A DNA stretch of 64,000 nucleotides from VRUE01 sp963737575 (GTDB lineage: Bacteria > Actinomycetota > Thermoleophilia > Solirubrobacterales > 70-9): positions 175,740-239,739 of the forward strand of contig CAVTTJ010000006.1 of the NCBI GenBank assembly GCA_963737575.1, read 5' to 3'. The notes beneath the pieces are model-generated. The model worked only from the letters and a program-made list of their open reading frames with translations. It made no database searches and was not told the origin of the DNA. The first letter of the stretch is position 1; every line of letters starts with the position of its first letter. Shown here piece after piece: positions 15,342-23,995 of the stretch. The translations under genes were made by a program, and so were the position numbers.

Positions 15342-16730
15342 TCAGCCGAGCTTCGGGCTGCGCCAGGGCTGCTCGAGGCGGCCGGCGAGCTCGTCGGCGA
15401 GGCCCTCGACCGGCACCCGCACCTGCTCGAGCGAGTCGCGGTCGCGGAGGGTGACGGTGTCGTCCTCCATCGTCTGGCCGTCGACGGTGATCCCCCAGGG
15501 GGTGCCGATCTCGTCCTGGCGGCGGTAGCGCTTGCCGATCGAGCCGCCCTCGTCGAACTCGGCCGGTACCCGCCGGCGCAGGCTCGCGAAGATCTCGCGG
15601 GCCTTCTCCGGCATGCCCTCCTTCGAGACGAGGGGCATCACCGCGACCTTGACCGGCGCCAGCTTCGGGTGCAGGCGCAGCACCGTGCGCTTGCGGCCCT
15701 CGACCTCCTCGACGTCGTAGGCGTCGACGAGGAAGGCGAGGGCGGCCCGGTCGGCGCCCGCGGCGGGCTCGATCACGTAGGGGACGTAGCGCTCCTTCGT
15801 CCCCTGGTCGAAGTACTCGAGCTTCTCGCCGCTGAACTTGGCGTGCTGGGTGAGGTCGAAGTCGCCGCGGTTGGCGATCCCCTCGAGCTCGGACCACCCG
15901 ATCGGGAACAGGTACTCGATGTCGCTCGTCGCCGAGGAGTAGTGGGAGAGCTCGTCCGCACCGTGCGGCCGGACCCGCAGCAGTTCGGGCCTGATGCCGA
16001 GCTCGGTGTACCAGCGCTCGCGCTCCTCGATCCAGACCCCGTGCCATTTGTCGGCTTCGGCGGGAGGGACGAAGAACTCCATCTCCATCTGCTCAAACTC
16101 GCGGGTGCGGAAGATGAAGTTGCCGGGGGTGATCTCGTTGCGGAACGACTTCCCGATCTGGGCGATCCCGAACGGCGGCTTCTTGCGGGCGAAGCCGAGG
16201 ACGTTCTTGAAATTGATGAAGATCCCCTGCGCCGTCTCGGGCCGCAGGTAGACCTCCGAGCCCTCGCCCGCGACCGGCCCGATGTGGGTCTCGAACATCA
16301 GGTTGAACTGGCGCGGCTCGGAGAGCTCGCCGCCGCACTCGGGGCAGCGCAGTTCCGCGTTCGGGTCGCCGCCCTCGGCCTCGAGCGCCTCGCGCAGATG
16401 GTCCTCGCGCCAGCGTCTCTTGCACTTGCCGAGGCACTGGACCAGGGGGTCGGTGAATCCCTCGAGGTGGCCCGATGCCTCCCACACCCGCGGGTGCTGG
16501 AGGATCGCCGAGTCGAGGGCGACGATGTCGTCGCGGTCCTGCAGCATCGCCCGCCACCACTCGCCCTTCACGTTGTTCTTTAGCAGCACCCCGTAGTGGC
16601 CGTAGTCGTAGGTCGAGCCGAGGCCGCCGTAGATCTCCGAGGAGGGGAAGACGAAGCCGCGCCGCTTGCAGAGCGCGACGATCTCCTCCATCGTCACCGT
16701 GTCGGGCCGGGTCTCCGGTGTTGCCGCCAT
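15342..16730 (-). CDS. glyS: Glycyl-tRNA synthetase, class II homodimeric type
   Basis: This 462-residue enzyme charges tRNA-Gly. It is the single-chain alpha2 type found in actinobacteria, not the alpha/beta type. Class II motifs are visible: IYGGLGSTYDYGHYG near the N-terminus, motif 2 at IGKSFRNEITPGNFIFRTRE, and FEQMEMEFF. The anticodon-binding domain lies at the C-terminus (KLAPVKVAVMPL...GSIGKRYRRQDEIGTPWGI). CLGKCKRRW and CPECGGE supply a likely zinc pair. A second Met lies 13 codons in. A TATACC box 9 nt before the ATG faces the fmdB promoter in a short divergent region. Confidence 0.97.
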   Translation of the reverse strand: MAATPETRPDTVTMEEIVALCKRRGFVFPSSEIYGGLGSTYDYGHYGVLLKNNVKGEWWRAMLQDRDDIVALDSAILQHPRVWEASGHLEGFTDPLVQCLGKCKRRWREDHLREALEAEGGDPNAELRCPECGGELSEPRQFNLMFETHIGPVAGEGSEVYLRPETAQGIFINFKNVLGFARKKPPFGIAQIGKSFRNEITPGNFIFRTREFEQMEMEFFVPPAEADKWHGVWIEERERWYTELGIRPELLRVRPHGADELSHYSSATSDIEYLFPIGWSELEGIANRGDFDLTQHAKFSGEKLEYFDQGTKERYVPYVIEPAAGADRAALAFLVDAYDVEEVEGRKRTVLRLHPKLAPVKVAVMPLVSKEGMPEKAREIFASLRRRVPAEFDEGGSIGKRYRRQDEIGTPWGITVDGQTMEDDTVTLRDRDSLEQVRVPVEGLADELAGRLEQPWRSPKLG

Positions 16731-16773
16731 TCCGGGAACGGTATAGAGCGGCTGCGATAATCGCCGATCCCAG

Positions 16774-17145
16774 ATGCCGATCTACGAGTACAAATGCGAG
16801 AACGGGCACGTCTTCGACGTGATCGAGAAGATGAGCGACGAGCCGCTCACCGAGTGCCAGGAGTGCGGCGCAGCGGCCGAGCGGGTCCTCCACCCGGTGG
16901 CCGTCCACTTCAAGGGATCGGGCTTCTACAACACCGACTACGGGCGCAAGAAGGGCGGCGGCAAGGACGGGTCGGGCTCGGAGGGCTCGGGCGAGTCGAA
17001 GTCCTCGGACTCGAGCTCCTCGGACTCGGGCTCGAGCTCCTCGGACTCGGGCTCGGGCTCCTCGGACTCGGGCTCCTCGGACTCGGGCTCGGGCAAGTCC
17101 GACTCGAAGCCTGCCGACAAGGCCAAGGCCTCGACCGCCGACTGA
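16774..17145 (+). CDS. FmdB-type zinc ribbon protein with Ser/Asp/Gly-rich tail
   Basis: This 123-residue protein begins with a FmdB/zinc-ribbon domain (MPIYEYKCENGHVFDVIEKM, then a CQECG pair, C8 with C34/C37). A GFYNTDYGRKK motif typical of the family follows. From about residue 68 it becomes a low-complexity Ser/Asp/Gly tail encoded by GGACTCGGGCTC-type DNA repeats, ending in a Lys/Ala segment. Regulatory or nucleic-acid roles are proposed for the family but not proven. A GATAAT box 12 nt upstream is the likely promoter, divergent from glyS. Confidence 0.88.
   Translation: MPIYEYKCENGHVFDVIEKMSDEPLTECQECGAAAERVLHPVAVHFKGSGFYNTDYGRKKGGGKDGSGSEGSGESKSSDSSSSDSGSSSSDSGSGSSDSGSSDSGSGKSDSKPADKAKASTAD
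17002..17094 (+). repeat. Ser/Asp-coding DNA repeats in the fmdB-like gene
   Basis: Several imperfect copies of TCCTCGGACTCGGGCTC sit in tandem and encode the SSDSGSS tail. Repeats of this kind can change length by slippage. Confidence 0.75.
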
Positions 17146-17158
17146 TTCGCCATGAAAA

Positions 17159-17208
17159 GACGAGTGGTCACTTGAGCACATCCCAGTGTGCTCAAGTGAC
17201 CACTCGTC
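17159..17208. terminator. Long perfect hairpin between convergent genes
   Basis: Arms 17159-17179 and 17188-17208 (start GACGAGTGGTCACTTG) pair over 21 bp, or 22 with the next A-T pair. The loop is 6-8 nt. No T-run follows on either strand. It lies between the converging fmdB-like and LCP genes, so a bidirectional terminator is the simplest role. Confidence 0.7.
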
Positions 17209-17217
17209 GGACTAGGG

Positions 17218-18447
17218 CTAGCCCATCAGCTTCTTGACCGCCCGGCGCCGCTCGGATTCGGGCACTTCGACGTCGCCGTCGGGGCGGATTTCGCAGCCTG
17301 AGTTCTTCCCCTGGCAGAGCACGTCGGCTTCGGGGTTGCCGCCGATCCCCGCCGCGAGGATCAGCTGCGGCATCGTGAAGAATCCCATGTCGCTGACGAA
17401 GGCTTTCGGTGCCTCCCAGCCGATGATCGGGCCCTTGATGAAGTTGTAGGGGAGGCGGAGAGGGTCGGTGAGCCTGCCCTTGATGCCGCTGATCACTTCC
17501 TGCTGGGCGCGCTCGCGGTTGAAGTCGCTGTAGCCGAGGGAGAAGGCGCTCGGCCCCGGCCCGGGGCATGGGCTCGGCTCGCGGATCCGCGAGTAGGTGA
17601 GGGCCTGCTGGCCGTCGAGCGTGTGCTCGCCCTTGCCGAGCCGCAGCGTGTAGCCGCCCTGGCCGCCGCCGGCGCCGCCGGCGATGTCGGCGCAGATCTT
17701 CACCGGAACGTTGACCTTCACGCCGCCGACCGCGTCGATCAGGTCTTCGAACCCGGAGAAGTCGACGATCGCGACGTGGTCGACCTGGATGTGGAGGAAG
17801 TTTTCGACGGCTTCGATCTGCGCCTTGGCGCCGCCGTAGGCGTAGGCGGCGTTGATTTTCTGCGGGTTCTGGCCCGGTATCTCGGCGTAGGTGTCGCGCG
17901 GGATCGAGAGTTTGTTGAACTTACCGGCGCCGGCGCGGATCAGCATCAGCGTGTCGGCGCGGAACTGGCCGACCGAGCAGGAGCCGTGTGGGGCGTCGCC
18001 GTGGGCCTGCTGTTCGAAGCACTCCTGGGTCGGCGCCGCGCCTGGTTCTTCGGTTTCGGGCGAGCGAGCGTCGGTCCCGAGCACGAGGATCGTCTGCGGC
18101 TTGACCAGCAGGAAGGGGTTGCCGTGTAGCGCCGACTTCGCTTCGCCCGAGAGCTTGAAGGCCTGGATCTGGGCCGAGACGGCGAAGGCGAGGAAGCTGA
18201 GGAGGATCCACCCGAGCGCCGCTAGCCCGACCCATTTCAGGGCCTTCCTGCCGCTGATCCGGCCACGACTCGGGCCCTTCTCGCGGTCGCCGCCGCGAAG
18301 GCGGCCGGGCAGCCGGAAGCCCTTGCCCGAGCGTTCCCCCGTGCCGGGGAGGTCAGGCTTGCGGAATCTCGACAGGAGCCCCCGGCGGGACTTGTAGACC
18401 TTGTAGTCGGGTGGCTCTGACGGCCGCTGCTGATCGTTCTCGGGCAT
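17218..18447 (-). CDS. LytR-CpsA-Psr (LCP) family cell-wall ligase
   Basis: This 409-residue type II membrane protein joins lipid-linked polymers to peptidoglycan. The first 90 residues are cytoplasmic, Arg/Gly/Pro-rich and probably disordered. One membrane helix follows (about 92-114, GLAALGWILLSFLAFAV), then the extracellular LCP domain: TILVLGTDARSPE, GQFRADTLMLIRA, LSIPRDTYAEIPG, KINAAYAYGG and QALTYSRIRE. The conserved Arg and Asp residues that bind polyprenyl pyrophosphate are present. The Met at 18447 starts the protein; a further upstream Met is less likely. Glu codons lean to GAA. It is divergent from the ROK kinase. Confidence 0.93.
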   Translation of the reverse strand: MPENDQQRPSEPPDYKVYKSRRGLLSRFRKPDLPGTGERSGKGFRLPGRLRGGDREKGPSRGRISGRKALKWVGLAALGWILLSFLAFAVSAQIQAFKLSGEAKSALHGNPFLLVKPQTILVLGTDARSPETEEPGAAPTQECFEQQAHGDAPHGSCSVGQFRADTLMLIRAGAGKFNKLSIPRDTYAEIPGQNPQKINAAYAYGGAKAQIEAVENFLHIQVDHVAIVDFSGFEDLIDAVGGVKVNVPVKICADIAGGAGGGQGGYTLRLGKGEHTLDGQQALTYSRIREPSPCPGPGPSAFSLGYSDFNRERAQQEVISGIKGRLTDPLRLPYNFIKGPIIGWEAPKAFVSDMGFFTMPQLILAAGIGGNPEADVLCQGKNSGCEIRPDGDVEVPESERRRAVKKLMG

Positions 18448-18498
18448 GAAAGGGTTAGGAATGATGCCGATGTCCGCGGTTGACTTCGAAAACAAGAG

Positions 18499-19464
18499 AT
18501 GAGCCCGGCCGAATCGATAGGCGTCGACCTCGGCGGAACGAAGATGCTGATCGGGGTTCTGGACAGCGGCTCCGAGGTGCTCTGGGAGAGCCGCGAGGCC
18601 TCGACCGGCCAGACCGAAGAGGAGCTCGTCGAGCTTCTCGTGCGCGAGGTCGGCAAGGCGCGGGAGGAGCGCTCGGGGGTCGGAGCGATCGGGATGGGGA
18701 TCCCGGCGACGATCGACCGCGACCGCGGCGTCGCCGTCTCCGCGGTCAATCTTCCGATCGAGGACCTGCCGCTGCGCGACCTGGTCGAAAAGCGGACAGG
18801 CCTGCCCGCCTTTCTCGACAACGACGCGAACGTCGCCGCGCTGGCCGAGTTCCTCTACGGCGCCGCAAAGGGGGCCCAGAACGTGGTGATGCTGACGATC
18901 GGGACCGGGATCGGGGGTGGGCTGATCCTCAATGGCGAGTCCTACCGCGGCTCGACCGGGGCCGGGGCCGAGCTCGGCCATTTCACGATCGACGTCAACG
19001 GCCCCCGCTGTCAGGGCAACTGCCCCAACAACGGCTGCCTGGAGACGATGGCTTCGGGGACGGCGATCGGCCGCGAGGGTCGCGCGGCGGCCGAACGCGA
19101 GCCGGACTCCGCCCTCGGCGCCCTGCTCGCGGAGGGCCACGCGATCGACGGCAAACTGGTGACCGAGGCGGCGCACTCCGGCGACCCGGCCGCGATCGGC
19201 GTCCTCGAACTGATCGGGTCCCGGCTCGGGATCGGCCTCGCCGGCCTCGCCAACATCTTCGAGCCGGAAGTGATCGTGATCGGCGGCGGCGCGATCGCCG
19301 CCGGTGACCTGCTGCTCGAGCCGGCCCGCCACGAGCTCGCCGCGCGGGCGCTGCGGCCGATGAACGGGACGCCCGTGGTGCCCGCCGAGCTCGGCGAGGA
19401 CGCGGGGATGATCGGGGCCGCGGCGATGGCCCGGATGGAACTTGAGCAGGGCGAGGGCGGCTGA
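18499..19464 (+). CDS. ROK family sugar kinase (glucokinase-like)
   Basis: This 321-residue kinase has the N-terminal phosphate-binding motif IGVDLGGTKMLIGVL and the sugar motif DNDANVAALAEF with the catalytic Asp. It also has GTGIGGGLILNGE, an ELGHFTID His, and the ROK zinc signature CQGNCPNNGCLE. There is no DNA-binding N-terminus, so it is an enzyme rather than a repressor. Glucokinase is the likely activity, but other hexoses or ManNAc are possible. Its stop overlaps the rsmI ATG by one base, so the two are probably translated together. Confidence 0.93.
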   Translation: MSPAESIGVDLGGTKMLIGVLDSGSEVLWESREASTGQTEEELVELLVREVGKAREERSGVGAIGMGIPATIDRDRGVAVSAVNLPIEDLPLRDLVEKRTGLPAFLDNDANVAALAEFLYGAAKGAQNVVMLTIGTGIGGGLILNGESYRGSTGAGAELGHFTIDVNGPRCQGNCPNNGCLETMASGTAIGREGRAAAEREPDSALGALLAEGHAIDGKLVTEAAHSGDPAAIGVLELIGSRLGIGLAGLANIFEPEVIVIGGGAIAAGDLLLEPARHELAARALRPMNGTPVVPAELGEDAGMIGAAAMARMELEQGEGG

Positions 19465-20291
19465 TGCCGGGCGTGCTGATCGTCTGCCCGACGCCGATCG
19501 GAAACCTCGACGACATCACCCTCAGGGCGCGCGATGCGCTCGTCGCCGCCGACTACATCGCCTGCGAGGACACCCGCCGCACCGGCTCGCTGCTGGACCG
19601 GCTCGGTATCCGGCCGGCGCCGCCGCTGGTCTCCAACCACGAGGGGAACGAAGCCTCGCGGGCGACCGAGCTGGCGCAGCGGATCGAGCGCGGCGACACC
19701 GTCGTCCTCGTCTCCGACGCCGGGATGCCGGCGATCTCCGACCCGGGCTTCCGGCTCGTCCGACGCTGCATCGAACGCAGCCTCGAGGTCGTCGTACTGC
19801 CGGGCCCCTCGGTAGTCCCGGTCGCGCTCGTCGCATCCGGCCTGCCGACCGACCGTTGGCGCTTCGAGGGGTTCCTGCCGAAGCGCTCGGGGGAGATGGA
19901 GCGCGTCCTGCGCTCGGCCGAGACGGTTGTCGCCTTCGAGTCCCCGCGCCGGGTCGGCGAGTCGCTGGCGGCGCTGGCGGCGATCGCGCCCGACCGACCG
20001 GCCGCCGTATGCCGCGAGATGACCAAGATGCACGAGGAGATCGCCCGCGGCACGCTGGCCGAACTGGCCCGGCGGTTCCGCGGCGACGTCAAAGGGGAGA
20101 TCGTGCTCGTCATCGGCCCCGCCTCCTCCGAGGACCACGATCGCGACGTCGGCTTCGCGGTCGATGCGCTGCGCCACCTCGTCCAGTCGGGCGCGCGGCC
20201 GCGGGCGGCGGCGAGCGTCGTGGCGGCGCTCACCGGGACCAGGGCCAACGACCTCTACCGTGCCCTGACCGGCCGCGAGCCGAGGCAGTGA
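19464..20291 (+). CDS. rsmI: 16S rRNA (cytidine-1402-2'-O)-methyltransferase
   Basis: This 275-residue enzyme of the tetrapyrrole methylase fold 2'-O-methylates C1402 in the ribosomal P site, using S-adenosylmethionine. Typical motifs are VCPTPIGNLDDITLRA, YIACEDTRRTGSLL, LVSDAGMPAISDPGFRLV and LPGPSVVPVAL. CREMTKMHEE and a GEIVLVIGP strand follow. The length is normal for RsmI. It lies between the ROK kinase and metG, a neighbourhood common in Gram-positive bacteria. Confidence 0.96.
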   Translation: MPGVLIVCPTPIGNLDDITLRARDALVAADYIACEDTRRTGSLLDRLGIRPAPPLVSNHEGNEASRATELAQRIERGDTVVLVSDAGMPAISDPGFRLVRRCIERSLEVVVLPGPSVVPVALVASGLPTDRWRFEGFLPKRSGEMERVLRSAETVVAFESPRRVGESLAALAAIAPDRPAAVCREMTKMHEEIARGTLAELARRFRGDVKGEIVLVIGPASSEDHDRDVGFAVDALRHLVQSGARPRAAASVVAALTGTRANDLYRALTGREPRQ

Positions 20292-20299
20292 GCCCGAAG

Positions 20300-21817
20300 A
20301 TGAGCGACGACTCGACCTACTACGTCACCACGCCGATCTACTACGTCAACGCCGAGCCCCATCTGGGCCACGCGTACTCGACGATGGCGGCCGACGTCCT
20401 CGCCCGCCACATGCGCCAGCGCGGGCGTGACGTCTTCTTCCTGACCGGGACAGACGAGCACGGTGAGCCGATCGAGACCGCGGCCGAACGCGAGGGCGTC
20501 ACACCGCAGGAGCTGGTCGACCGCAACGCGGCGAAGTTCGAAGAGCTGATGCCGATCATCGACGCGACCAACGACTTCTTCATCCGCACCTCGGACCCGC
20601 GCCACACCGAGCGGGTCGCGGAGATCATCCAGCGCGTCTACGACAACGGCTGGGTCGACAAAGGGGTCTACGAAGGCTGGTACTGCCCGCGCTGCGCCGA
20701 CTTCAAAACCGAACGCGAACTGGGGCCGGGCCAGACCTGCCCGATCCACGAGATCGAGCTCGAGCGCCAGCGCGAGGAGAACTGGTTCTTCCGCCTCTCG
20801 GCGTTCCAGGCCCAGCTCGAAGGGCTCTACGAGGAGCGGCCCGACTTCGTCGTCCCCGACTTCCGGCGCAACGAGGCGGTCGCCTTCATCAAGCAGGGGC
20901 TGGAAGACGTTTCTCTATCGCGGCCGAAGCTGAAGTGGGGGATGCGGCTGCCCTGGGACCCGGACCAGCGGATGTACGTCTGGTTCGACGCGCTCCTCAA
21001 CTACGTGACCGCGCTCGCCTTCGCCCGCGAGGGCGAGGACCTGAGCGACCGCTACTGGCCCGCCGACCTGCACGTGATGGCGAAGGACATCCTCAAATTC
21101 CACGCCGTGATCTGGCCGGCGCTGCTCTGGGCGGCCGACCTCGAGCCGCCGAAGCGGATGGCGATCCACGGCTTCCTGCTGATGGGCGAGCGGAAGATGT
21201 CGAAGTCGCTCGGCAACGTCCTCGACCCGTTCGCGGTGATCGAACGCTTCGGCGCCGACGCCCTCCGCTTCTACTGCTTCCGCGAGGTCAGCTTCGGCCA
21301 GGACGGCTCGATCTCGACCGCCGGCTTCGAGGCCCGCTACGAGACCGAGCTCGCCAACGACTTCGGCAACCTCGCCAGCCGCGTGCTGGCGATGATCGAG
21401 CGCTACCGCGACGGCACCGTCCCGGTCGCCGCCGTCGACGCCCTCCTCGAAGAGGACTTCGAAGGAGTGGTCGCCCGTTTCAGCGACCTCCTCGACCGCG
21501 CCGAGCTGACCCAGGCCCTCGAGGAGGCCTGGGTCCTGGTCCGCCGCCTCAATCGCTACGTCGAGGAGACCCGACCGTGGGAGCTCGCCAAGGACGAGGC
21601 CGACCCCGAGCGCCTGGACGAAGTCCTCTACAACCTCGCCGAGGGCCTCCGGGTCACGACCCTCCTGCTCGCCCCCTACCTGCCCCAGAGCGCCGAGAAG
21701 CTGCTCGCCGCCCTCGCCGAGGACTCCCGCGCGCTCGCCGAGCTGGGATCGCGCCCCGGCGGCCAGGCCGTCGAGCGCGTCCCCCCGCTCTTCCCCAAGA
21801 TCGAGTCGGAGGGCTAG
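20300..21817 (+). CDS. metG: Methionyl-tRNA synthetase
   Basis: This 505-residue class I synthetase charges both initiator and elongator tRNA-Met. HLGHAYS is the HIGH motif and KMSKSLGN the KMSKS loop. YCPRCADF with a later CPIHE forms the single zinc-knuckle type. The anticodon-binding helical domain fills the last 150 residues and there is no C-terminal dimerisation domain. The ATG at 20300 was chosen; an in-frame GTG at 20288 overlapping the rsmI stop (GTGA) would add four residues and fits coupling. An initiator tRNA gene lies at the far end of the window. Confidence 0.96.
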   Translation: MSDDSTYYVTTPIYYVNAEPHLGHAYSTMAADVLARHMRQRGRDVFFLTGTDEHGEPIETAAEREGVTPQELVDRNAAKFEELMPIIDATNDFFIRTSDPRHTERVAEIIQRVYDNGWVDKGVYEGWYCPRCADFKTERELGPGQTCPIHEIELERQREENWFFRLSAFQAQLEGLYEERPDFVVPDFRRNEAVAFIKQGLEDVSLSRPKLKWGMRLPWDPDQRMYVWFDALLNYVTALAFAREGEDLSDRYWPADLHVMAKDILKFHAVIWPALLWAADLEPPKRMAIHGFLLMGERKMSKSLGNVLDPFAVIERFGADALRFYCFREVSFGQDGSISTAGFEARYETELANDFGNLASRVLAMIERYRDGTVPVAAVDALLEEDFEGVVARFSDLLDRAELTQALEEAWVLVRRLNRYVEETRPWELAKDEADPERLDEVLYNLAEGLRVTTLLLAPYLPQSAEKLLAALAEDSRALAELGSRPGGQAVERVPPLFPKIESEG

Positions 21818-21922
21818 ACGCTGTGGGATTCCTGGTTGCCCGTCCCAAAATTGAATGGGGATGAGGCGGTCAGGTGGGAAGCCGCGGCTGCTCAGATCGG
21901 GTCGTCGCCCTTCAATGGCGCC

Positions 21923-21963
21923 CAAGGCGCTTTCCGCAACCTGTGCTTCCGAAAAGCGCCTTG
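21923..21963. repeat. Imperfect hairpin related to the one at 6486
   Basis: CAAGGCGCTTTCCG (21923-21936) pairs with CCGAAAAGCGCCTTG (21949-21963) with two mismatches. Over 36 nt it matches the 6486 hairpin region at about 28 positions, including loop bases. It lies between the converging metG and FMN-oxidase genes. Confidence 0.65.
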
Positions 21964-21975
21964 TGCGCCCGGCGA

Positions 21976-23130
21976 TTAGGCGAGCGCTTCGGGGCCCAGC
22001 TGGCCCGGCTCGGTGTAGCCGCAGAGGGCCATCGTCAGATCGAGGTCGGCGAGGATCATCCTGAGGACGGTTTCGACGCCCTGCCGGCCCTCGAGGGCGA
22101 GGCCCCAGATGTAGGGGCGGCCGAGGAGGACGGCCTCGGCGCCGAGGGCGAGCGCCTTGATGATGTCGCTGCCGCCGCGGATGCCGCTGTCGAACAGGAC
22201 CGTGAGGTCGTCGCCGACCGCCCTGGCGATCGGGGCCAGGGCCTCGAGCGAGGCGATCGCGCCGTCGACCTGGCGGCCGCCATGGTTTGAGACGACGATC
22301 CCGTCGATGCCGCGGGCGGCCGCCTCGCGGGCATCGCCGACGTGCTGGATGCCCTTGAGCAGGATCGGGAGCGAGGTGAGCTCGCGCAGCCACTCGAGGT
22401 CGTCCCAGGTCAGCGAGGGGTTGACATAGGTGCCGACGTAGTGGCCGGTCGCGGCGCCGATGTCCTCCTCGGGCGGCTTCTCGAGATCGGCGCGGAAGAC
22501 CGGGTCCTCGAAAAAGTTGGCGACCCCGACACCCTGCAGGAACGGGAGCCAGGCCTGCTGCAGATCGCGCGGCTTCCAGCCGGGGATGAAGGTGTCGACT
22601 GTGAGGACGATCGCGCCGTACCCGGCCGCCTCGGCCCGGCGGACGAAGCTCTCGACGTGGCGGCGGTCGGCGGTCCAGTAGAGCTGGAACCAGCGCGGGG
22701 AGTCCCCTCCGGCCTCGGCGATTTCCTCGAGGGTGAAGTGCGAGGCGGTGCTGGCGATCATCGGCACACCGAGGGCGCCGGCGGCGCGGGCCGTCGCGCG
22801 CTCGCCGTCCTCGTGGACGATCTTCTGCACCCCGATCGGCGCCAGCAGCAGCGGCGCCGGCATCTCGGTGCCGAGGACTGTGGTCGAGAGGTCGCGCTCG
22901 GCGACGTCGCGCAGCATCCGCGGGACGAGGCGGTGCTGCGCGAAGGCGGCGCGGTTGGCATCCATCGTGTCCTCGGTCCCGGCGCCGGCGAACACGTAGG
23001 CGGCGGCGTTGGGATCCATCTCCTCGGCGGCGCGCCGCTCGAGCTCGGCGATCGCGACCGGGATCGAGGGCGTCTCGCCGCCGAGCCCACGGGCGTAGAT
23101 CTCGCGGTAGTAGTCGGCGGGATCCGGCAT
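21976..23130 (-). CDS. FMN-dependent alpha-hydroxy-acid oxidase (lactate monooxygenase-like)
   Basis: This 384-residue TIM-barrel flavoenzyme oxidises an L-2-hydroxy acid such as lactate. LLLAPIGVQKIVHEDGE, RWFQLYWTADR and IVLTVDTFIPGWKPRD mark the barrel. VSNHGGRQVDG carries the catalytic His and substrate Arg, and LFDSGIRGGSDI binds FMN phosphate. The N-terminus and overall length fit the lactate 2-monooxygenase / oxidase branch rather than membrane-bound lactate dehydrogenase. The exact substrate is open. A TAGCCT box 6 nt before the ATG overlaps the divergent tatD promoter region. Confidence 0.92.
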   Translation of the reverse strand: MPDPADYYREIYARGLGGETPSIPVAIAELERRAAEEMDPNAAAYVFAGAGTEDTMDANRAAFAQHRLVPRMLRDVAERDLSTTVLGTEMPAPLLLAPIGVQKIVHEDGERATARAAGALGVPMIASTASHFTLEEIAEAGGDSPRWFQLYWTADRRHVESFVRRAEAAGYGAIVLTVDTFIPGWKPRDLQQAWLPFLQGVGVANFFEDPVFRADLEKPPEEDIGAATGHYVGTYVNPSLTWDDLEWLRELTSLPILLKGIQHVGDAREAAARGIDGIVVSNHGGRQVDGAIASLEALAPIARAVGDDLTVLFDSGIRGGSDIIKALALGAEAVLLGRPYIWGLALEGRQGVETVLRMILADLDLTMALCGYTEPGQLGPEALA

Positions 23131-23146
23131 GTGCAGAGGCTATTCA

Positions 23147-23152
23147 TAGACT
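23147..23152 (+). promoter_or_regulatory. -10 type box TAGACT for tatD
   Basis: TAGACT lies 7 nt before the GTG at 23160 with no Shine-Dalgarno sequence. It sits in a very short divergent region with the FMN oxidase gene. Confidence 0.5.
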
Positions 23153-23159
23153 CGTCTCC

Positions 23160-23927
23160 GTGATCGACTCCCACACCCATCTCTTCCTCTGCGAGGGGGA
23201 GGAGGACGACCTGGTGGCGGCGGCCGAGGCGGCAGGCGTGCGGCGGATGCTCAACGTCGGGCTCGGCGCCGAGACGAACCCGGTCGCGCTCGCCGGGGCC
23301 GAGCGACACGAGGGTGTCTACGCGACGGTCGGCTGCCATCCCACCGCCGCGGGCGAATTCGACGAAGGCCTCGCGGCCGAAATCCAAAGGCTCGCCGGCC
23401 ACGAGAGGGTGCGGGCGATCGGCGAGACCGGCATCGACTACTACCGCGACTCGGCGACGCCGGAGGAGCAGCGCGTCGCCCTCGACGCCCAGGTGGAGAT
23501 CGCCCGCGAGCATGAGCTGCCGATCGTCATCCACGCCCGCGATCCGGAGGGCGAGACGACCGCCACCGACGACGTCTTCTCGATCCTCGGCGAGGCCGGC
23601 GACGCTCTCCGGGTCATCCTCCACTGCTTCCTTGCGCCGTGGCGCGTCGAGGACGCGATCGAGCGCGGCTGGTACTGCTCGTTCTCCGGGATCGTCACCT
23701 ACCCCGCGGCCGGCGACCTCCGCGAGGCCGCCGCGGCCGTTCCCGACGAGCTGCTCCTGGTCGAGACCGACGCCCCGTACCTGGCGCCTCAGCCGGTGCG
23801 CGGCAGGCCGAACCAACCCGCCAACGTCGTCGCGACGGCGGAGGTGGTGGCGCGGACGCGGAGGCAGGCCTACGATGAGCTGGAGAACGTCGTCGAGGCG
23901 AACGCGCGCGCCCTCTTCGGCTGGTAG
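23160..23927 (+). CDS. tatD: TatD family metal-dependent deoxyribonuclease
   Basis: This 255-residue TIM-barrel hydrolase has the metal sites of the family: the N-terminal IDSHTHLF (HxH), AIGETGIDYY with Glu, IVIHAR, VILHCF and LLVETDAPYLAP with the last Asp. TatD proteins are 3'-5' exonucleases or D-aminoacyl-tRNA-related hydrolases. The gene is commonly found between metG and rsmA, as here. The GTG start follows a -10 box closely. Confidence 0.93.
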   Translation: MIDSHTHLFLCEGEEDDLVAAAEAAGVRRMLNVGLGAETNPVALAGAERHEGVYATVGCHPTAAGEFDEGLAAEIQRLAGHERVRAIGETGIDYYRDSATPEEQRVALDAQVEIAREHELPIVIHARDPEGETTATDDVFSILGEAGDALRVILHCFLAPWRVEDAIERGWYCSFSGIVTYPAAGDLREAAAAVPDELLLVETDAPYLAPQPVRGRPNQPANVVATAEVVARTRRQAYDELENVVEANARALFGW

Positions 23928-23935
23928 GCGGCCGT

Positions 23936-23993
23936 GAGTGCGGAGCGAGCAAGCGTCGCAATCTGGTCCTTCGCGCCGCGAGCGAAGCACGAA
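23936..23993 (+). repeat. 57-nt dispersed leader element, copy 1 (before rsmA)
   Basis: It begins GAGTGCGGAGCGAGCAAGCG and ends in GCCGCGAGCGAAGCACGAA, two bases before the rsmA GTG. It aligns without gaps to 44245-44301 and 54016-54072 (both minus strand) and partly to 56037-56064. Confidence 0.8.
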
Positions 23994-23995
23994 AT

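Noticed and set aside
16990..17100. Tandem repeats as a possible CRISPR array
   Set aside because: The units are short, have no unique spacers, and encode the Ser/Asp tail of the FmdB-like protein.
19442..21817. Apparent fusion of a long N-terminal region with MetG
   Set aside because: The N-terminal part is a shadow of rsmI in another frame. MetG begins at 20300, or GTG 20288, with its normal N-terminus.
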